Assembly (NCBI GenBank): GCA_026707745.1
Contig: JAPOWG010000089.1
Coordinates: 79,438 to 143,437, forward strand
From: Chloroflexota bacterium
GTDB lineage: Bacteria; Chloroflexota; Anaerolineae; Aggregatilineales; Phototrophicaceae
Length of the DNA: 64,000 nt
Direction: 5' to 3'
A program made the position numbers and the translations under genes. Position 1 is the stretch's first letter. Every line of letters starts with the position of its first letter. The notes beneath the pieces were generated by a model. It saw only the letters and a list, made by a program, of their open reading frames with translations, searched no databases and was not told the origin of the DNA. Shown here piece after piece: positions 1 through 10,500 of the stretch.

Positions 1-1
1 G

Positions 2-565
2 AAAACGACAGCAGACGCCGATGAAGAAGAGATCTGGTTCCGCTGGGAAGATCGTTGGGGGAACACCATTATGCTGGATCTGCCTTCCACCTGGTACTAT
101 CGCGAACAGCGGAAAGATCCGCCCGCGAGCGAGCTTGAGCGTCTTGTTGGCATCACGCGCTTGGGAACATTGGCGTTGCGTCTGTTTGATGTGATTGGCG
201 ACAGCGCCTACGAACGCGTTAGAGCAGCCAGGGAAACGGACGTCACTCGCGACTACCTGGAAAAATTGCGCGATACGGTATCGACACAGTTAGGCGAACT
301 CTTGGTCTTGCTAATCCCGCATCGCAGCGACCTGGTATCACCTGGCGGACACTATTCCACCGCCATACAGCTCATGGCAGAGCTTGAGATACCGTATATC
401 GATCCGCGTTCAGAACTTGAAAAGACGGTCGACTATACAGCTTTACCCGACGTCCACTGGAATAACGCGGGCCACAAAAAGATAGGCGAACTGCTGAGCC
501 GTTGCATTGACGGATTTCGCGCTGATGGGGATTGGTCAGATTGTGGTCATGTAGTCTTGCCTTGA
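2..565 (+). CDS. SGNH/GDSL-type hydrolase or acyltransferase, C-terminal part (5' partial)
   Basis: The frame is open from the first bases of the window, so the gene starts upstream and about 187 codons are visible. An internal ATG at 71 is unlikely to be the real start because the codons before it read as normal protein. Near the C-terminus is the motif D-V-H-W-N-N-A-G-H, the Asp-x-x-His block that supplies two members of the Ser-Asp-His triad in SGNH hydrolases and in AlgX/AlgJ-like O-acetyltransferase relatives. The nucleophilic Ser block would lie outside the window. Such proteins deacylate or O-acetylate cell-surface glycans, but the substrate cannot be told here. The family call rests on the one motif and the general pattern, so it is moderate. 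Confidence 0.6.
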   Translation, partial: KTTADADEEEIWFRWEDRWGNTIMLDLPSTWYYREQRKDPPASELERLVGITRLGTLALRLFDVIGDSAYERVRAARETDVTRDYLEKLRDTVSTQLGELLVLLIPHRSDLVSPGGHYSTAIQLMAELEIPYIDPRSELEKTVDYTALPDVHWNNAGHKKIGELLSRCIDGFRADGDWSDCGHVVLP

Positions 566-1267
566 AGCAACGGAGTATAAAAGCCAAACGTCCCAATTCA
601 TCATGGGACGCCTGGTATATTTGGGGGGTGTCCTGGTTCCATGTGGGGACAAAGAACCCGGACGTGCGATCACTCTAACATATTTTGTAATACAAGAGAT
701 GACGCGTCGCCTTTGCTAAACCTTCGCTTTTTCTACGCTTAGCCTACGCGACAATTGCTAAAGTTATACAGTGCTTGAATACTTCAGATATCCTTTGAAA
801 TGGCAGATCGACGACGGGTCAGTTGACTGCGCCGCCAGCGCCAGCCGGAGGATATACCTCAATCGAACTTCTAGAAAATGTCGACGCGCGGACGACCGAT
901 TGCCCGGAACCCGCGTGAGCTATAGGCGGAGCGCGGGAAGCGCGCCAGACCGATGTAAAAGCCGCATCGAGTTTGGGATTCTCTTGGCGTTCGGCAATGG
1001 CGCCGGCATAAGCCGCATGGCGGGGGCGAGTCGCTTGGGGGAGCAGTCCATCGCGTGATTGTCCCTATGTACTGTATAGATACCTTTTCGGGTCCTTGGA
1101 CAGGGCAAACTCATATCGTCGGGCGGGGCAATCTCGCGACAGCAATTGGATTAATGCATCCCTCATATTCACCACTGCCCGACTTGTGCCGCGTTCCTGG
1201 AATGGGCGAATCTATGTTATCATCGCCGGAAGATCTGAGGAGTATCTAAGTTCAAACCCACAAAGCC
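566..1267. other. 700-bp intergenic region without a convincing gene
   Basis: A hairpin with 7-bp arms (589-595 and 604-610, loop 8) follows the first gene but has no T-run, so it is only a weak terminator candidate. On the minus strand a frame is open from about 1064 to 822 (stop at 819-821) with protein-like composition but no ATG start, and other short frames on both strands lack start signals and recognisable domains. It may hold the decayed remnant of a gene. A GAGGAG at about 1236 is too far from the radA ATG to act as its ribosome binding site. Confidence 0.5.
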
Positions 1268-2641
1268 ATGGCGAAAAAGCGCAGTACGTTTATCTGCTCA
1301 AATTGTGGCAGACGGAGTTCCGGCTACTTCGGACGTTGCCCGCAATGCGGCGAGTTTGAGAGCATGGTTGAGCGCATTGAGGAGGCGCCCAAGTCCCGTG
1401 CTCACGGCCAAGCAGAGAGCCGCGGTCAGCGGAGGCCCGTGCGCCTTGAGGCGGTTGGTCCGGGGGAGGAAGTGCGTCTGCCGGTGCCAATCAGCGAATT
1501 CAATCGTGTTCTCGGCGGCGGCTTGGTGCCGGGCAGCCTGGTCTTGCTCGGCGGTGAACCCGGTATAGGCAAATCCACGCTCGTCATCGAATTGGCTTCG
1601 CTGCTGGCGGAGTCCGCCGGAAACGTGCTCTATGTCAGTGGCGAGGAGAGCGCGAGCCAGATCAAGATGCGCGCCGAGCGCATGGGCCTGTCCGCGCGAA
1701 ATCTATTCCTGCTGACGGAGACCGATCTGGGCAATATCTTTGATCAGATCTCCGCTTTGAATCCCGTGCTGGTTGTGATCGATTCGATTCAGACAACCCA
1801 TACGGACGAACTGAATTCTTCACCAGGCTTGGTAGCGCAAGTGCGAGAATGCGCCATGCGCTTGCAGTCGCTTGCCAAAGACTCAGGCGTTAGCGTGTTG
1901 ATGATCGGCCATGTGACCAAAGACGGCAATATCGCCGGACCGCGTGCCCTGGAGCACATTGTTGATACTGTGTTATATCTGGAAGGCGATCCATTTCAAC
2001 AGTATCGACTGCTGCGCAGTGTCAAGAATCGCTTTGGCGCCACCAGCGAAGTGGGCGTCTTCGAAATGCGCGGGCGCGGCATGGTTCAAGTGGAGAACCC
2101 CTCGCAGGTATTTCTGGAAGAACGCGTCGTCCAGGCATCCGGTTCCGCCATCGCCATTACGATGGAAGGCACGCGACCGCTGCTGGTCGAGATGCAAGCC
2201 CTTACCAGTCCGACATCCTTCGGTAATCCGCGCCGCACGCCCAATGGTGTTGATATCAATCGCTTGCTCTTGATCAGCGCCGTCTTGAGCAAGCGAATCG
2301 GACTGAAACTGTGGGAACAGGATATTTTCGTCAATGTCATCGGCGGCATCAGGATCAGCGAGCCGGCCTCCGACCTGGCGATGGCGGTTGCCATCGCTTC
2401 AAGCTATTACGATCGCCCTGTGCCGGCGGATCTGGCGATTGTCGGAGAAGTCGGTTTGAGTGGGGAGATTCGACGGGTCGGCCAGTTAAGCATGCGCTTG
2501 AACGAAGCGCGGAAGATCGGCTTCAAGCGCGCCCTGGCCCCCAGGCTGGGGGGCAGGGCTGACGAGATCCCAGGGGGCATCCAGTTGCTTCAGGCGCGTA
2601 ACTTGTCGGAAGCCCTGCGGGGAGTCTTTGCGAACGATTGA
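1268..2641 (+). CDS. radA: DNA repair protein RadA/Sms
   Basis: RadA is a RecA-like ATPase that promotes branch migration and processing of recombination intermediates in the cytoplasm. The 457-residue product has the full family architecture: an N-terminal C4 zinc finger (Cys10, Cys13, Cys24, Cys27), a Walker A motif GGEPGIGKST at residues 95-104, a Walker B-like VLVVIDSIQT near 168-176, the RadA signature KNRFG at 253-257, and a C-terminal Lon-protease-like domain without the proteolytic Ser-Lys pair being obvious. Length is normal for the family. The ATG at 1268 begins MAKKRSTFICSNCG, the expected start, although no strong ribosome binding site precedes it. It converges with asnS, with only 15 bases between the stop codons. 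Confidence 0.97.
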   Translation: MAKKRSTFICSNCGRRSSGYFGRCPQCGEFESMVERIEEAPKSRAHGQAESRGQRRPVRLEAVGPGEEVRLPVPISEFNRVLGGGLVPGSLVLLGGEPGIGKSTLVIELASLLAESAGNVLYVSGEESASQIKMRAERMGLSARNLFLLTETDLGNIFDQISALNPVLVVIDSIQTTHTDELNSSPGLVAQVRECAMRLQSLAKDSGVSVLMIGHVTKDGNIAGPRALEHIVDTVLYLEGDPFQQYRLLRSVKNRFGATSEVGVFEMRGRGMVQVENPSQVFLEERVVQASGSAIAITMEGTRPLLVEMQALTSPTSFGNPRRTPNGVDINRLLLISAVLSKRIGLKLWEQDIFVNVIGGIRISEPASDLAMAVAIASSYYDRPVPADLAIVGEVGLSGEIRRVGQLSMRLNEARKIGFKRALAPRLGGRADEIPGGIQLLQARNLSEALRGVFAND

Positions 2642-2656
2642 ATTGCGATTCTTTGG

Positions 2657-3994
2657 CTAGGGATATTTGCGGTTGAGCAGGCGCGCGTAGGGTATCGTCT
2701 CGCGCACGTGATTGAGTCCACAAATCCAGGCTACCGTTCGCTCAATGCCGATTCCAAAACCGGCATGAGGCACCGTCCCGAATTTCCGCAACTCAAGGTA
2801 CCATTGGTAGGCTTCGCGCCCCAAACCCATCTTGTCGATATTTTGCTCCAGCAAGTCCAGTTCGTGAATGCGTTCGCTGCCCCCGATGATCTCACCATAG
2901 CCTTCCGGCGCCAGCAGATCGACGCTGCGGCAGACCTCCGGGCGCCCTTCTACCGGTGTCATGTAAAAGGCTTTTACGGCGGTAGGGTAGTTATAGACAA
3001 AGACCGGCTTGTCGAAGATCTCCGCCAGCGCGGTTTCCTGTGGGCTGCCGAAATCTTCGCCCCAGGCAATTGCAAGCTCGGCTTTCGCTTCAGGATCATC
3101 GGTCGCTTCCGCTAGCTCTTGCAGTCGTTCGACGGCGTCGTCGTAGCTGATGCGAGCAAAGGGCGCTGTGATCGCGCGCAGTTTTTTCACATCACGCTCG
3201 ATTATCGCCAGTTCCCGGCTATGCTTTTCCAAGACCTGCGCCACGACATAGATCACCAGGCCCTCTTCTATGTCCATCAACTCTTCGAGGCTGCAAAAGG
3301 CGATTTCCGGCTCCAGCATCCAGAACTCGATCAGGTGTCTGCGGGTCTTGGATTTTTCTGCGCGGAAGGTCGGTCCAAAGCAATAGACTTTGCCAAAGGC
3401 CATGATGTTGGCTTCGTTGTAGAGTTGACCGGTCTGCGCCAGAAAGGCCGGATCGCCAAAATAGTCAACCTCGAATAGCGTAGTCGTTTCTTCCCCGGCC
3501 GCCGGCGTGATGATTGGCGTATCTACAAGCAAAAAACCCTGATCGTCCAGCCAGTCCCGCATCGCTTTGATAATGGTGGCGCGGATGCGTAAGATCGCCC
3601 ACTGGCGGTTGCTGCGCACCCACAAGTGACGATGGTTCATCAGGAACTCGGTGCCATGTTCTTTGGGTGTGATCGGGTAATCTTGCGCCTGCTGGAGGAG
3701 TTGCAGATCTCGGATACCGATTTCGAATCCACCTGGAATGCCCGGCGCTCGTTCATCGGGCCGGACCTCGCCCGTGATGACAACCGAAGACTCTTGCGTG
3801 AGCCCGCGGGCAATTTCGAATGCCTCCGCGTCCATTTCTCGTTTGAAGGCGACGCATTGCGCCTGGCCGCTGCCATCGCGCAGCAGGATGAATTGCAGCC
3901 TGCCTTTGCCGGTCTTGCTGTAAACCCAACCGCGCACGGTGACTTCTTGACCTGCGTAGCGGGCGATATCTTTGATCTGTATGACTTCTGCCAC
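2657..3994 (-). CDS. asnS: asparagine--tRNA ligase
   Basis: Class IIb aminoacyl-tRNA synthetase that charges tRNA-Asn. The 445 residues start with an OB-fold anticodon-binding domain ([18 protein letters not shown]...) and continue into the class II catalytic core, with motif 2 near [21 protein letters not shown] and motif 3 [15 protein letters not shown] close to the C-terminus. [11 protein letters not shown] and the GERI-type segment favour AsnS over AspS. The start is a GTG at 3994 preceded by a GAGGAAGG ribosome binding site. A candidate promoter lies just upstream and overlaps the end of the following sua5 gene. Confidence 0.95.
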   Translation of the reverse strand: MAEVIQIKDIARYAGQEVTVRGWVYSKTGKGRLQFILLRDGSGQAQCVAFKREMDAEAFEIARGLTQESSVVITGEVRPDERAPGIPGGFEIGIRDLQLLQQAQDYPITPKEHGTEFLMNHRHLWVRSNRQWAILRIRATIIKAMRDWLDDQGFLLVDTPIITPAAGEETTTLFEVDYFGDPAFLAQTGQLYNEANIMAFGKVYCFGPTFRAEKSKTRRHLIEFWMLEPEIAFCSLEELMDIEEGLVIYVVAQVLEKHSRELAIIERDVKKLRAITAPFARISYDDAVERLQELAEATDDPEAKAELAIAWGEDFGSPQETALAEIFDKPVFVYNYPTAVKAFYMTPVEGRPEVCRSVDLLAPEGYGEIIGGSERIHELDLLEQNIDKMGLGREAYQWYLELRKFGTVPHAGFGIGIERTVAWICGLNHVRETIPYARLLNRKYP

Positions 3995-4033
3995 GATGCC
4001 TTCCTCGGTTTGCAGTCGGTGTTTTGTTCAGCC

Positions 4034-4062
4034 AGTATAGCATGACTGACGGAAGCGGTTAA
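4034..4062 (-). promoter_or_regulatory. sigma-70-like promoter for asnS
   Basis: On the minus strand TTAACC (4062-4057) and TATACT (4039-4034) are separated by 17 bases, matching 4/6 and 5/6 of the consensus hexamers. It sits 40 bases before the asnS GTG and overlaps the sua5 stop codon, so asnS is probably transcribed separately from sua5. Confidence 0.5.
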
Positions 4063-5126
4063 CGTCGCGGCTTCACGTCAATCACGTCGCCCTCGGCAGC
4101 GCGTAGCAGCCGATCGCCGATCGCCAGGCCCACTCCAGTTGTATCGGGAGCGCGCGCCAATATCCACTTGGCGCCTCGGCTGTCAAGCGCTCGCAATGCT
4201 GAAAACAAGCGGGTGGCCGCCGCATCGAGATCTGCGCCCAAGCTCTCGACTTTGACATCAAGATCGGCAAAGCGCCTTACATCTTTCTCCAGCGTCATCA
4301 CGCCAACATGGTCATGATCGTCGGCGAATGCCTTGATGGCTGCCCAGACAGCAACGTCATCTTCGCCGCGAAACAGGATGACTGTCGCTCTCGGTGAGTA
4401 ATGTTTGAGCATGCTGCCAGGCGACGGCGAAGCGGTGTCGTCGCCGGTCAGATACCGAGGTTGATAAGTGAGATCTGGAACGATCGCGCGCAATTCTTCC
4501 AGCGCGACGCCGCCCGGACGCAGGACCTGCGGTGCCCCCCCAACCAAGCTGAGAATCGTCGACTCCAAGCCGATTGCCGTGGGACCCCCGTCCAGGATGA
4601 TGTCCACGCGCCCTTCCAGGTCATCGACAACGTGTTGCGCCGTGGTTGGGCTGGGGCGCGAGAATTTGTTAGCGCTGGGCGCGGCAATAGGCCGGCCGGC
4701 CGCGTTTATGAGCGCCAAGGCGACGGCATGATCGGGTATGCGCACCGCAACAGTATCCATCCCTGCGGTTAGATTGGCCGGCACGGTTTCACGCTTGTTC
4801 AAGACGAGCGTCAACGCGCCTGGAGCAAAGCGGTCGAGTAAACGGTAAGCGAGCTCGGGGACAGACACGGCCAGGCGCGGCAAATGGGACAAATCAGCGA
4901 TATGCACGATCAGGGGATCGTTGGCCGGGCGGCCCTTGGCGCGGAAAATCTTCTCGACGGCGGCCTTGTCAAGCGCGTTGGCGCCCAGCCCATAGACCGT
5001 TTCCGTAGGGAAGGCGACCAATCCGCCATCCCTGATGGTTTCGCCCGCCAATTCTATTGGGCGCCGCTCCGGGACTTGCGGATCGACTTGGAAGTATACT
5101 GTAGTGGTCGTGTATGGTTCGCGCAT
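4059..5126 (-). CDS. sua5: L-threonylcarbamoyladenylate synthase, long Sua5 form
   Basis: Makes threonylcarbamoyl-AMP from threonine, bicarbonate and ATP, the first step of the t6A37 tRNA modification. The 355-residue product has the YrdC fold in residues 1 to about 215 (GGLVAFPTETVYGLGANAL, KGRPANDPLIVHI, and the SANKFSRPSPTT segment) and then the extra Sua5 domain, linked through SPGSMLKHYSPRA, which separates Sua5 from the short TsaC form. The protein could begin a few residues downstream of the ATG at 5126, since the first dozen residues are not typical of the family. Catalytic-site motifs are intact. Confidence 0.93.
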   Translation of the reverse strand: MREPYTTTTVYFQVDPQVPERRPIELAGETIRDGGLVAFPTETVYGLGANALDKAAVEKIFRAKGRPANDPLIVHIADLSHLPRLAVSVPELAYRLLDRFAPGALTLVLNKRETVPANLTAGMDTVAVRIPDHAVALALINAAGRPIAAPSANKFSRPSPTTAQHVVDDLEGRVDIILDGGPTAIGLESTILSLVGGAPQVLRPGGVALEELRAIVPDLTYQPRYLTGDDTASPSPGSMLKHYSPRATVILFRGEDDVAVWAAIKAFADDHDHVGVMTLEKDVRRFADLDVKVESLGADLDAAATRLFSALRALDSRGAKWILARAPDTTGVGLAIGDRLLRAAEGDVIDVKPRR

Positions 5127-5199
5127 GTGCCTGGCGCAGCCCGCCTGATTGGTTATACTCCTATTTTACAAACCAGCATTCGCGAGAGCGGAACGAGTC

Positions 5200-5253
5200 T
5201 GCTTTTGCGTGAGCGCGGAAATCCTTTTCGCTGGTTACGCGCCGAGCGGCTCT
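5200..5253 (+). repeat. partial copy of dispersed repeat C
   Basis: Contains TGCGTGAGCGCGG and ends in TTACGCGCCGAGCGGC, the same blocks that end the longer copies at 53933, 57117 and 62870. It lies between the divergent sua5 gene and the epimerase-like gene. Confidence 0.6.
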
Positions 5254-5411
5254 TGCTGCGACCGCTTGTGTAGCTGGCGGATTCCGACGCATTCTACCAT
5301 GCAGAAGCCCTCATCCATCGCCGAAGATGATATCGTCAAGGGCTCTACGCTAAAGCCCGGTTAATGTCGCTATCGTATCATGAGAGAGACCAACGACGGA
5401 GAGAAGACCCG

Positions 5412-6365
5412 ATGACAGTATTGGTTACAGGCGCCGCCGGATATCTCGGCAATCAAATCGTAAAAAAGCTGGTCACGCTGGGCCATCCGGTGCGGGCGCT
5501 GGTGCGACGCCCCGTGAAAGCGCAATTGCGCCTGCGCGAAGTCGCCGCGAGCATCGAAATCGTCGAGGGCGATGTTACCGTGCCAGCTAGCTTGCCCCCG
5601 GTCATGGAGAATGTCAGCGCGGTTATTCACCTGGTCGCCATCGCTATGGAAAAGCGCGGGCAGACTTACGAAGCGGTCAACTTTCAAGGTACGGTTAACG
5701 TTCTTGAAGCAGCGCAAGCAGCCGGCGTCAAACGATTCATCAATATGAGCCAGAACGGCGCCCGTAGCGATCTTCCTTACCGATTCCTCGCTAGCAAAGG
5801 GCGCGCCCAGGAATACGTTGCCGCATCGACCTTGCAGTGGACAGCGCTGCGTCCCTCCGCCATCTTCGGTCCGCAAGACGAATTCTTCAATACCTTCGCG
5901 CGCCTGCTGAAGTTGACACCGATCGTATTTCCCTTGATCGGCGGGGGGAAAGCCGAATTTCAGCCGGTTTCCGTACATGATGTGGTCGAGGCTACGATTC
6001 GCAGCCTCGACGATGATGGCGTCATCGGGCGGGAATTGACGCTGGGCGGACCGGAAGTGTTGACCCTGGGTGAAATCGAACGGCGCATCATCAGCGCCAT
6101 GAACACTTGGCGCCTGCTCGTGCCGGTTCCGGTCGCTGCGCTGCGCCCGGTAGTGGGTGTCATGGAAGCGATTTTGCCGGGATCTCCCGTAAGCGCCAGC
6201 TTGCTGGAATTGCTCGCCGTGCCGAACACTGTGCCGGACAATGCGCTGGTGACTCACTTTGCTATGCAGCCTATCCCATTTGCGGGCGAGCATATCGCGT
6301 ATCTGAAGGACAACACCATCGGCGATGCCTTCGCGAAGTTTTTCCGGGACGCTACCGTGAATTGA
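5412..6365 (+). CDS. NAD(P)-binding epimerase-like protein (NDUFA9/NmrA-type atypical SDR)
   Basis: Begins MTVLVTGAAGYLGNQIVKK, an N-terminal Rossmann fold with the GxxGxxG nucleotide loop. The body (VIHLVAIAMEKRGQTYEAVNFQGTVNVLEAAQAAGVKRFINMSQNGA) is typical of the complex I NDUFA9-like group of atypical short-chain dehydrogenases. The ATG at 5412 is preferred to one 48 bases upstream because GGAGAGAAG (5398-5406) precedes it by five bases and the Rossmann strand starts at once. Members act in redox or ubiquinone/lipid contexts; the exact role here is unknown. Its 3' end overlaps the convergent glycosyltransferase gene by 14 bases. Confidence 0.85.
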   Translation: MTVLVTGAAGYLGNQIVKKLVTLGHPVRALVRRPVKAQLRLREVAASIEIVEGDVTVPASLPPVMENVSAVIHLVAIAMEKRGQTYEAVNFQGTVNVLEAAQAAGVKRFINMSQNGARSDLPYRFLASKGRAQEYVAASTLQWTALRPSAIFGPQDEFFNTFARLLKLTPIVFPLIGGGKAEFQPVSVHDVVEATIRSLDDDGVIGRELTLGGPEVLTLGEIERRIISAMNTWRLLVPVPVAALRPVVGVMEAILPGSPVSASLLELLAVPNTVPDNALVTHFAMQPIPFAGEHIAYLKDNTIGDAFAKFFRDATVN

Positions 6366-7503
6366 GCCTCAGCAAGTCTTCGAATATGCGGCGATAGGCC
6401 TCTGTCGCGGCATCAATCGAGAAGCGCGCGCAGACCTGGGCGCGCCCGGCGCGTCCCATTTTTTCTCGCAACCCGTCGTCCCCGAGCAGCCGCAATACCG
6501 CGCGGGAGAATCCAGCGATGTCGCCGGGGTCGATGAGGAATCCCGTCTCGCCCTGGCGCACTGTCTCCGCCGGACCTCCGCGGTTGGTACTTACAATTGG
6601 CACCCCGCAGGCCATCGCCTCGAGGTTGGCTTTGCCAAAACTCTCAAACTCAGAAGCGCAAACCACCACGTCCGCGGCTGCATAGACATTCTCGATATCG
6701 TCGCGAAAACCGATGTAGCGCAGACGCTCGCGCAGCGCGTCATTAGTGCTCGCCATCCGTACAATCTCATCCCGATAGCGCCCATCGGCAGCTAGGCCGA
6801 AGACATTATCGCCGGCCACGATGAATCGCGCCTCCGGTTCTTGCCTGGCGATAGCTTCGGCGAGTGATTGAAAGCTGTGGTGTCCCTTGACGCGTTGAAA
6901 ACGAGCGACCATGGCGACCAGGGGCGCATCCTGCGAAATGCCCAGCTCGTCGCGCAAGCGGGCTCCGTCGAGCTCCGGATGAAATCGCTCGGTATCCACG
7001 CCCGGGTAAACTACAGGCAGGTTTTCGAGGGGCATGAGAGGGGGCTCGCCAAGATACCCGTCCCGGATAGCGATTGAACGCGCTATCGTCTTCGGTATGT
7101 TGCGAAAGAATATTCGCTGCCAGGGTTTCGGCTTGAACCACCAACCCCAAAGCGTGAAGATGAACGGTAGCCCAGCCAGTTTGGCTGCCGGGGCCACCAT
7201 GGGCAAGCTGTGATAGTCGCAATGCGCCAGATCGATTCGCTCCCGTTGCAGCAGCTTGGTGAAGCGCTTGACCACGGGGAAACGCGCCCATAGAGCAGGC
7301 ACAAACAAGGTCGTGGCCCCGCGAAAGGGGATGATGTGGACCGGACCCACTGTTTCGCGCCAGATCTCGCTCAACTGCCCGTCCTTCGGCAGCAGCAGAT
7401 GGCATTCGTAGTCTTTTGCGTCAAGTGAACCGGCGAGCGTCAGCAGGTCTGTTTCGCCACCGCCAAGACCGGTGTACCAGGACGCAAACAGGATTCGCTT
7501 CAT
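6352..7503 (-). CDS. GT4-family glycosyltransferase
   Basis: 383 residues with the GT-B double Rossmann fold. The N-terminus MKRILFASWYTGLGGGETDLLTLAGSL has the glycine-rich acceptor loop of GT4 enzymes. The C-terminal half has the nucleotide-sugar site: MVARFQRVKGHHSFQSLAEAI, VVVCASEFESFGKANLEAMACGVPIVSTNRGGPAETV with the E-x7-E motif, then RFSIDAATEAYRRIF. Such enzymes transfer a sugar from an activated donor in glycolipid, exopolysaccharide or glycoconjugate synthesis. Only 15 bases separate it from the upstream TIR-WD40 gene on the same strand, so the two may be co-transcribed, though no functional link is evident. Confidence 0.9.
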   Translation of the reverse strand: MKRILFASWYTGLGGGETDLLTLAGSLDAKDYECHLLLPKDGQLSEIWRETVGPVHIIPFRGATTLFVPALWARFPVVKRFTKLLQRERIDLAHCDYHSLPMVAPAAKLAGLPFIFTLWGWWFKPKPWQRIFFRNIPKTIARSIAIRDGYLGEPPLMPLENLPVVYPGVDTERFHPELDGARLRDELGISQDAPLVAMVARFQRVKGHHSFQSLAEAIARQEPEARFIVAGDNVFGLAADGRYRDEIVRMASTNDALRERLRYIGFRDDIENVYAAADVVVCASEFESFGKANLEAMACGVPIVSTNRGGPAETVRQGETGFLIDPGDIAGFSRAVLRLLGDDGLREKMGRAGRAQVCARFSIDAATEAYRRIFEDLLRLNSR

Positions 7504-7518
7504 CGATATTTCCCGCTT

Positions 7519-10500
7519 TTACTCGCAAAAGGGGATAGCGAGGTATTGTTCGCGTTCGGCGCAGGTCAACTCGCGCGGCGCAACCCGTTCTCGCACTCTA
7601 TCCAGCAACTCATCCGCGGTGTCGACCTGAATGAGCCTGTACACGCCACTGGCATCCTTGGTTACGACATGCTGCCCGTCCTGGCTGAGGCTGAAATCTA
7701 ATACTTCATCGGGATGTTGGATGCGCTGTACCAGGGCATTCGATGTCAGGTCCCATATCAGTAGATTATTATCGGCGGCGGCGCATAGCCAGTTTCGCTC
7801 TTCCAGAAGCGCTAGTCTTCGAGCAAAGACTCCGACATCGGCGTATTCATTGAGGATCGCTCCGCTGGACGTATCAAGCACTTGCACGCTGCCATCGACG
7901 CGCGCTAGCAGGAGATACTCGCCCTGGCCCGCCAATTCGCCATAGGCGACATCGACAAAGGCGTGGCGCCGGATTGAATCCTCTGCCAGATCGATTAAGG
8001 TCAGGCCTGCCAAGCCTCCTTCGAGGCGAACGAAAAAAAAGAGGCCACCGCCGCCGTCGCCAAATGCGACCTTGAAGCGATCCGGCGTGGCATACTCGGG
8101 CGCTAGCCCCAGCGCGTAGGCTGTCGTCGGCTCCGGCTCCGCCGTATCCCCTTGCCACAACAAGGCGCCTTCTGGGTGCAAGCTGAGAACTGCACTGCTG
8201 TCGACCGCAAATCTGACCAGCCTGGTTTCTCCAAAGTCTCCCTTGTTCAGCCGCTGTGGCGCAGCTCGGTCCCTTCGCAGCAGCAGCATTTCGCCGGTTT
8301 CGGTTTCCACCAGCAGCGCTTCCCCCTTAGGCGCCAAGTGCAGGTTCTTGACCTCATCGCGGTCAATTGTCCAACTTGCTGCCATCTGGCCATCGCGCGC
8401 GTCGTATAGGAAGATGTCGCGACCAACTGATATGGCGAGATGTGAGCCATCATCGTTAATCCGCGCCAGGCCATCCGCCTCGCTTTGGAACAGGATTTCC
8501 TTGCCACCGATTCTCTGAAGGCGCGTACCGCCGCTATCGCTGATGAGCAAGGCATCGCCCCTCTGGTTGATGACGATGTCGTCGGCTGGCTCATCCAGCG
8601 CCAGAAGCTGGCCCGATATGACGGACGCGGTATGCCAAACGTAAACGCTGCCATCAATCGCCTGTCCCAATACGATCTTGCCCGCCGCGTCGACTTCGAT
8701 TCGCGCCAGATGCTGCGGCGAAAGGCCCACCTGGCGGATCAAGCTGCCATTCTTGGTTGACCATGTGACCAGCCGGTTGTCGCTCGTCAGAGACAGCGCA
8801 ACGCCTGAATCAAGGAAATGCGCCCAGACCAGGCCGGCGGCAAACTCGTCTTCGTAAGTCCGCAGAACTCTCCCTTCGTCGAGGGTAATTAGCGCCAAGC
8901 GTTTCTCGCCAATGCTATTCTGTACACCGAGCAGGGCAGTGCCGTCGCCAAATGCGATGAATTGGAGACTGTCGGTCGCGCTGGCGATACTTCCTCCGCT
9001 GATGAGCGACCAGTTGAAACCCTGGGAAAGTCGCGTTAATTGCTCTCCGGTAGAGGGGTTCCAGAGCACAAGATCGCCGATATTGGGATCACCGGCATAA
9101 GCTGGCAAACTACGACCGCCGCTGTAGGCGATGCCGCCCATTCGGTCGTAGCCCAGGTAAACCCGGCCGCCGCTGTCCGGCGTGAGCAGCGCCAGCGTCT
9201 CGGCCGAATGCTGCGCCATATTGACTACCCCGCCTGCATCCGACCAGGCGATGAGGCGCGCGTCGTCAGCGGTCACCAGCAGTTCTCTGATCGCCAGCTC
9301 GTCTCCCGATTCTGGCGCGTACTTGGCCAGGCTCCTCCCGGTATTGAGATCCCAAAGAATAAGCGCGTCGTCGCCCGCCGTGACCAACTTGCTGTCGGTT
9401 CGATATGGGGCCATTGCCCGGACGGGACCCGTATGTTCACCCAAACGATAGCGCGCGGCGCCATCTTCGCTGGACCGAATGATCACTTCTCCATCCCCCG
9501 CTGCGGTAATCAACAACTGTCCCTCGCCGCCATAAGCAATTGCGCTGATATCGCCTTCGTGATCGTCAATTTCGTAGTCGAGCCGCCCGCTCCCGCCGTC
9601 ATAAACGAACACGCGCTTGCCTGAGCGCGGGACCAATGCAATTTGTTCGCCGGCCGGATGAACCTGTAGCAATGAGATGTTGTCAATCGTCGCAGCAGGA
9701 CGGCGCTCAAGCGCCTGACGAAGGATCTGTAAAGCCGGCCAGGGATTATCGAGGGTCTGCGCAGCTTCCCAGGCTAATGCCAGAGCCAGGTCGAGGTCTC
9801 CATCGGCGAGCGCGCGCCCCGCCCCGTCGATGACAGCCTGCGCGGCGATATCGCTCTGCAGTTGCGCCATTTCTGTGGCGCGGGCGTTGGCAGCGTAAAT
9901 GGCCGTCGCTTCTTGGGAGGTCGCGGCCATCGCGGCCTGCCTGGCCGCGTATTGTGCTTGGACGGCCGCAGTTGCCAAAACCTCTTCTCTGATGCGGACG
10001 CTGGTTGCCGCGAGATTCGATATAATCCGCACGGCGCTGTTGCTCTCTGCTGTTGCGCTTGCGGCGGCGGATCGCGCGAGTCTAGTCCCTTGCTCACTAG
10101 TAGCGTGGAACGCTGCGGTGGCGGTTGCCGCGCTTTGGCCGGCCATCACGCTCTGGACGATCCCGACGACCGCGACCACGATCAAGACGGCAAACAGGCC
10201 AAGCGCGACATGACTTGGGAATCCGCGAGCCGGCGTCGGCTTTTGCCGTCGGCTGGCGTGGATGAATTCAACCAGAAGCTGCGATGGCTTCGGACTGCGG
10301 TTGGCTCCCTCCGCCAGCCACTGGCGCGCTTCTTCCGCACGCTCCGGGGCGAGCAGCCGATCGCTTCTGCGCCCCTCCTGACTCCATGCGCTGGCGCTGA
10401 CGAGCAACTCGGTATGCAGACGCAGGTGCGCGTCAACTTGCAGGAGTTGTATCAACGTATTGGCGCTCGCATTGAGGTCGTCTTCTTCACGAAAGAAAAC

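Noticed and set aside
771..1359. Plus-strand frames at 771-1058, 1055-1249 and 1096-1359
   Set aside because: No ribosome binding site, no domain pattern, mutually overlapping, and partly inside radA.
5370..6293. 307-residue minus-strand frame opposite the epimerase-like gene
   Set aside because: Fully antisense to a clear Rossmann-fold gene with a good ribosome binding site; its translation has no domain pattern.
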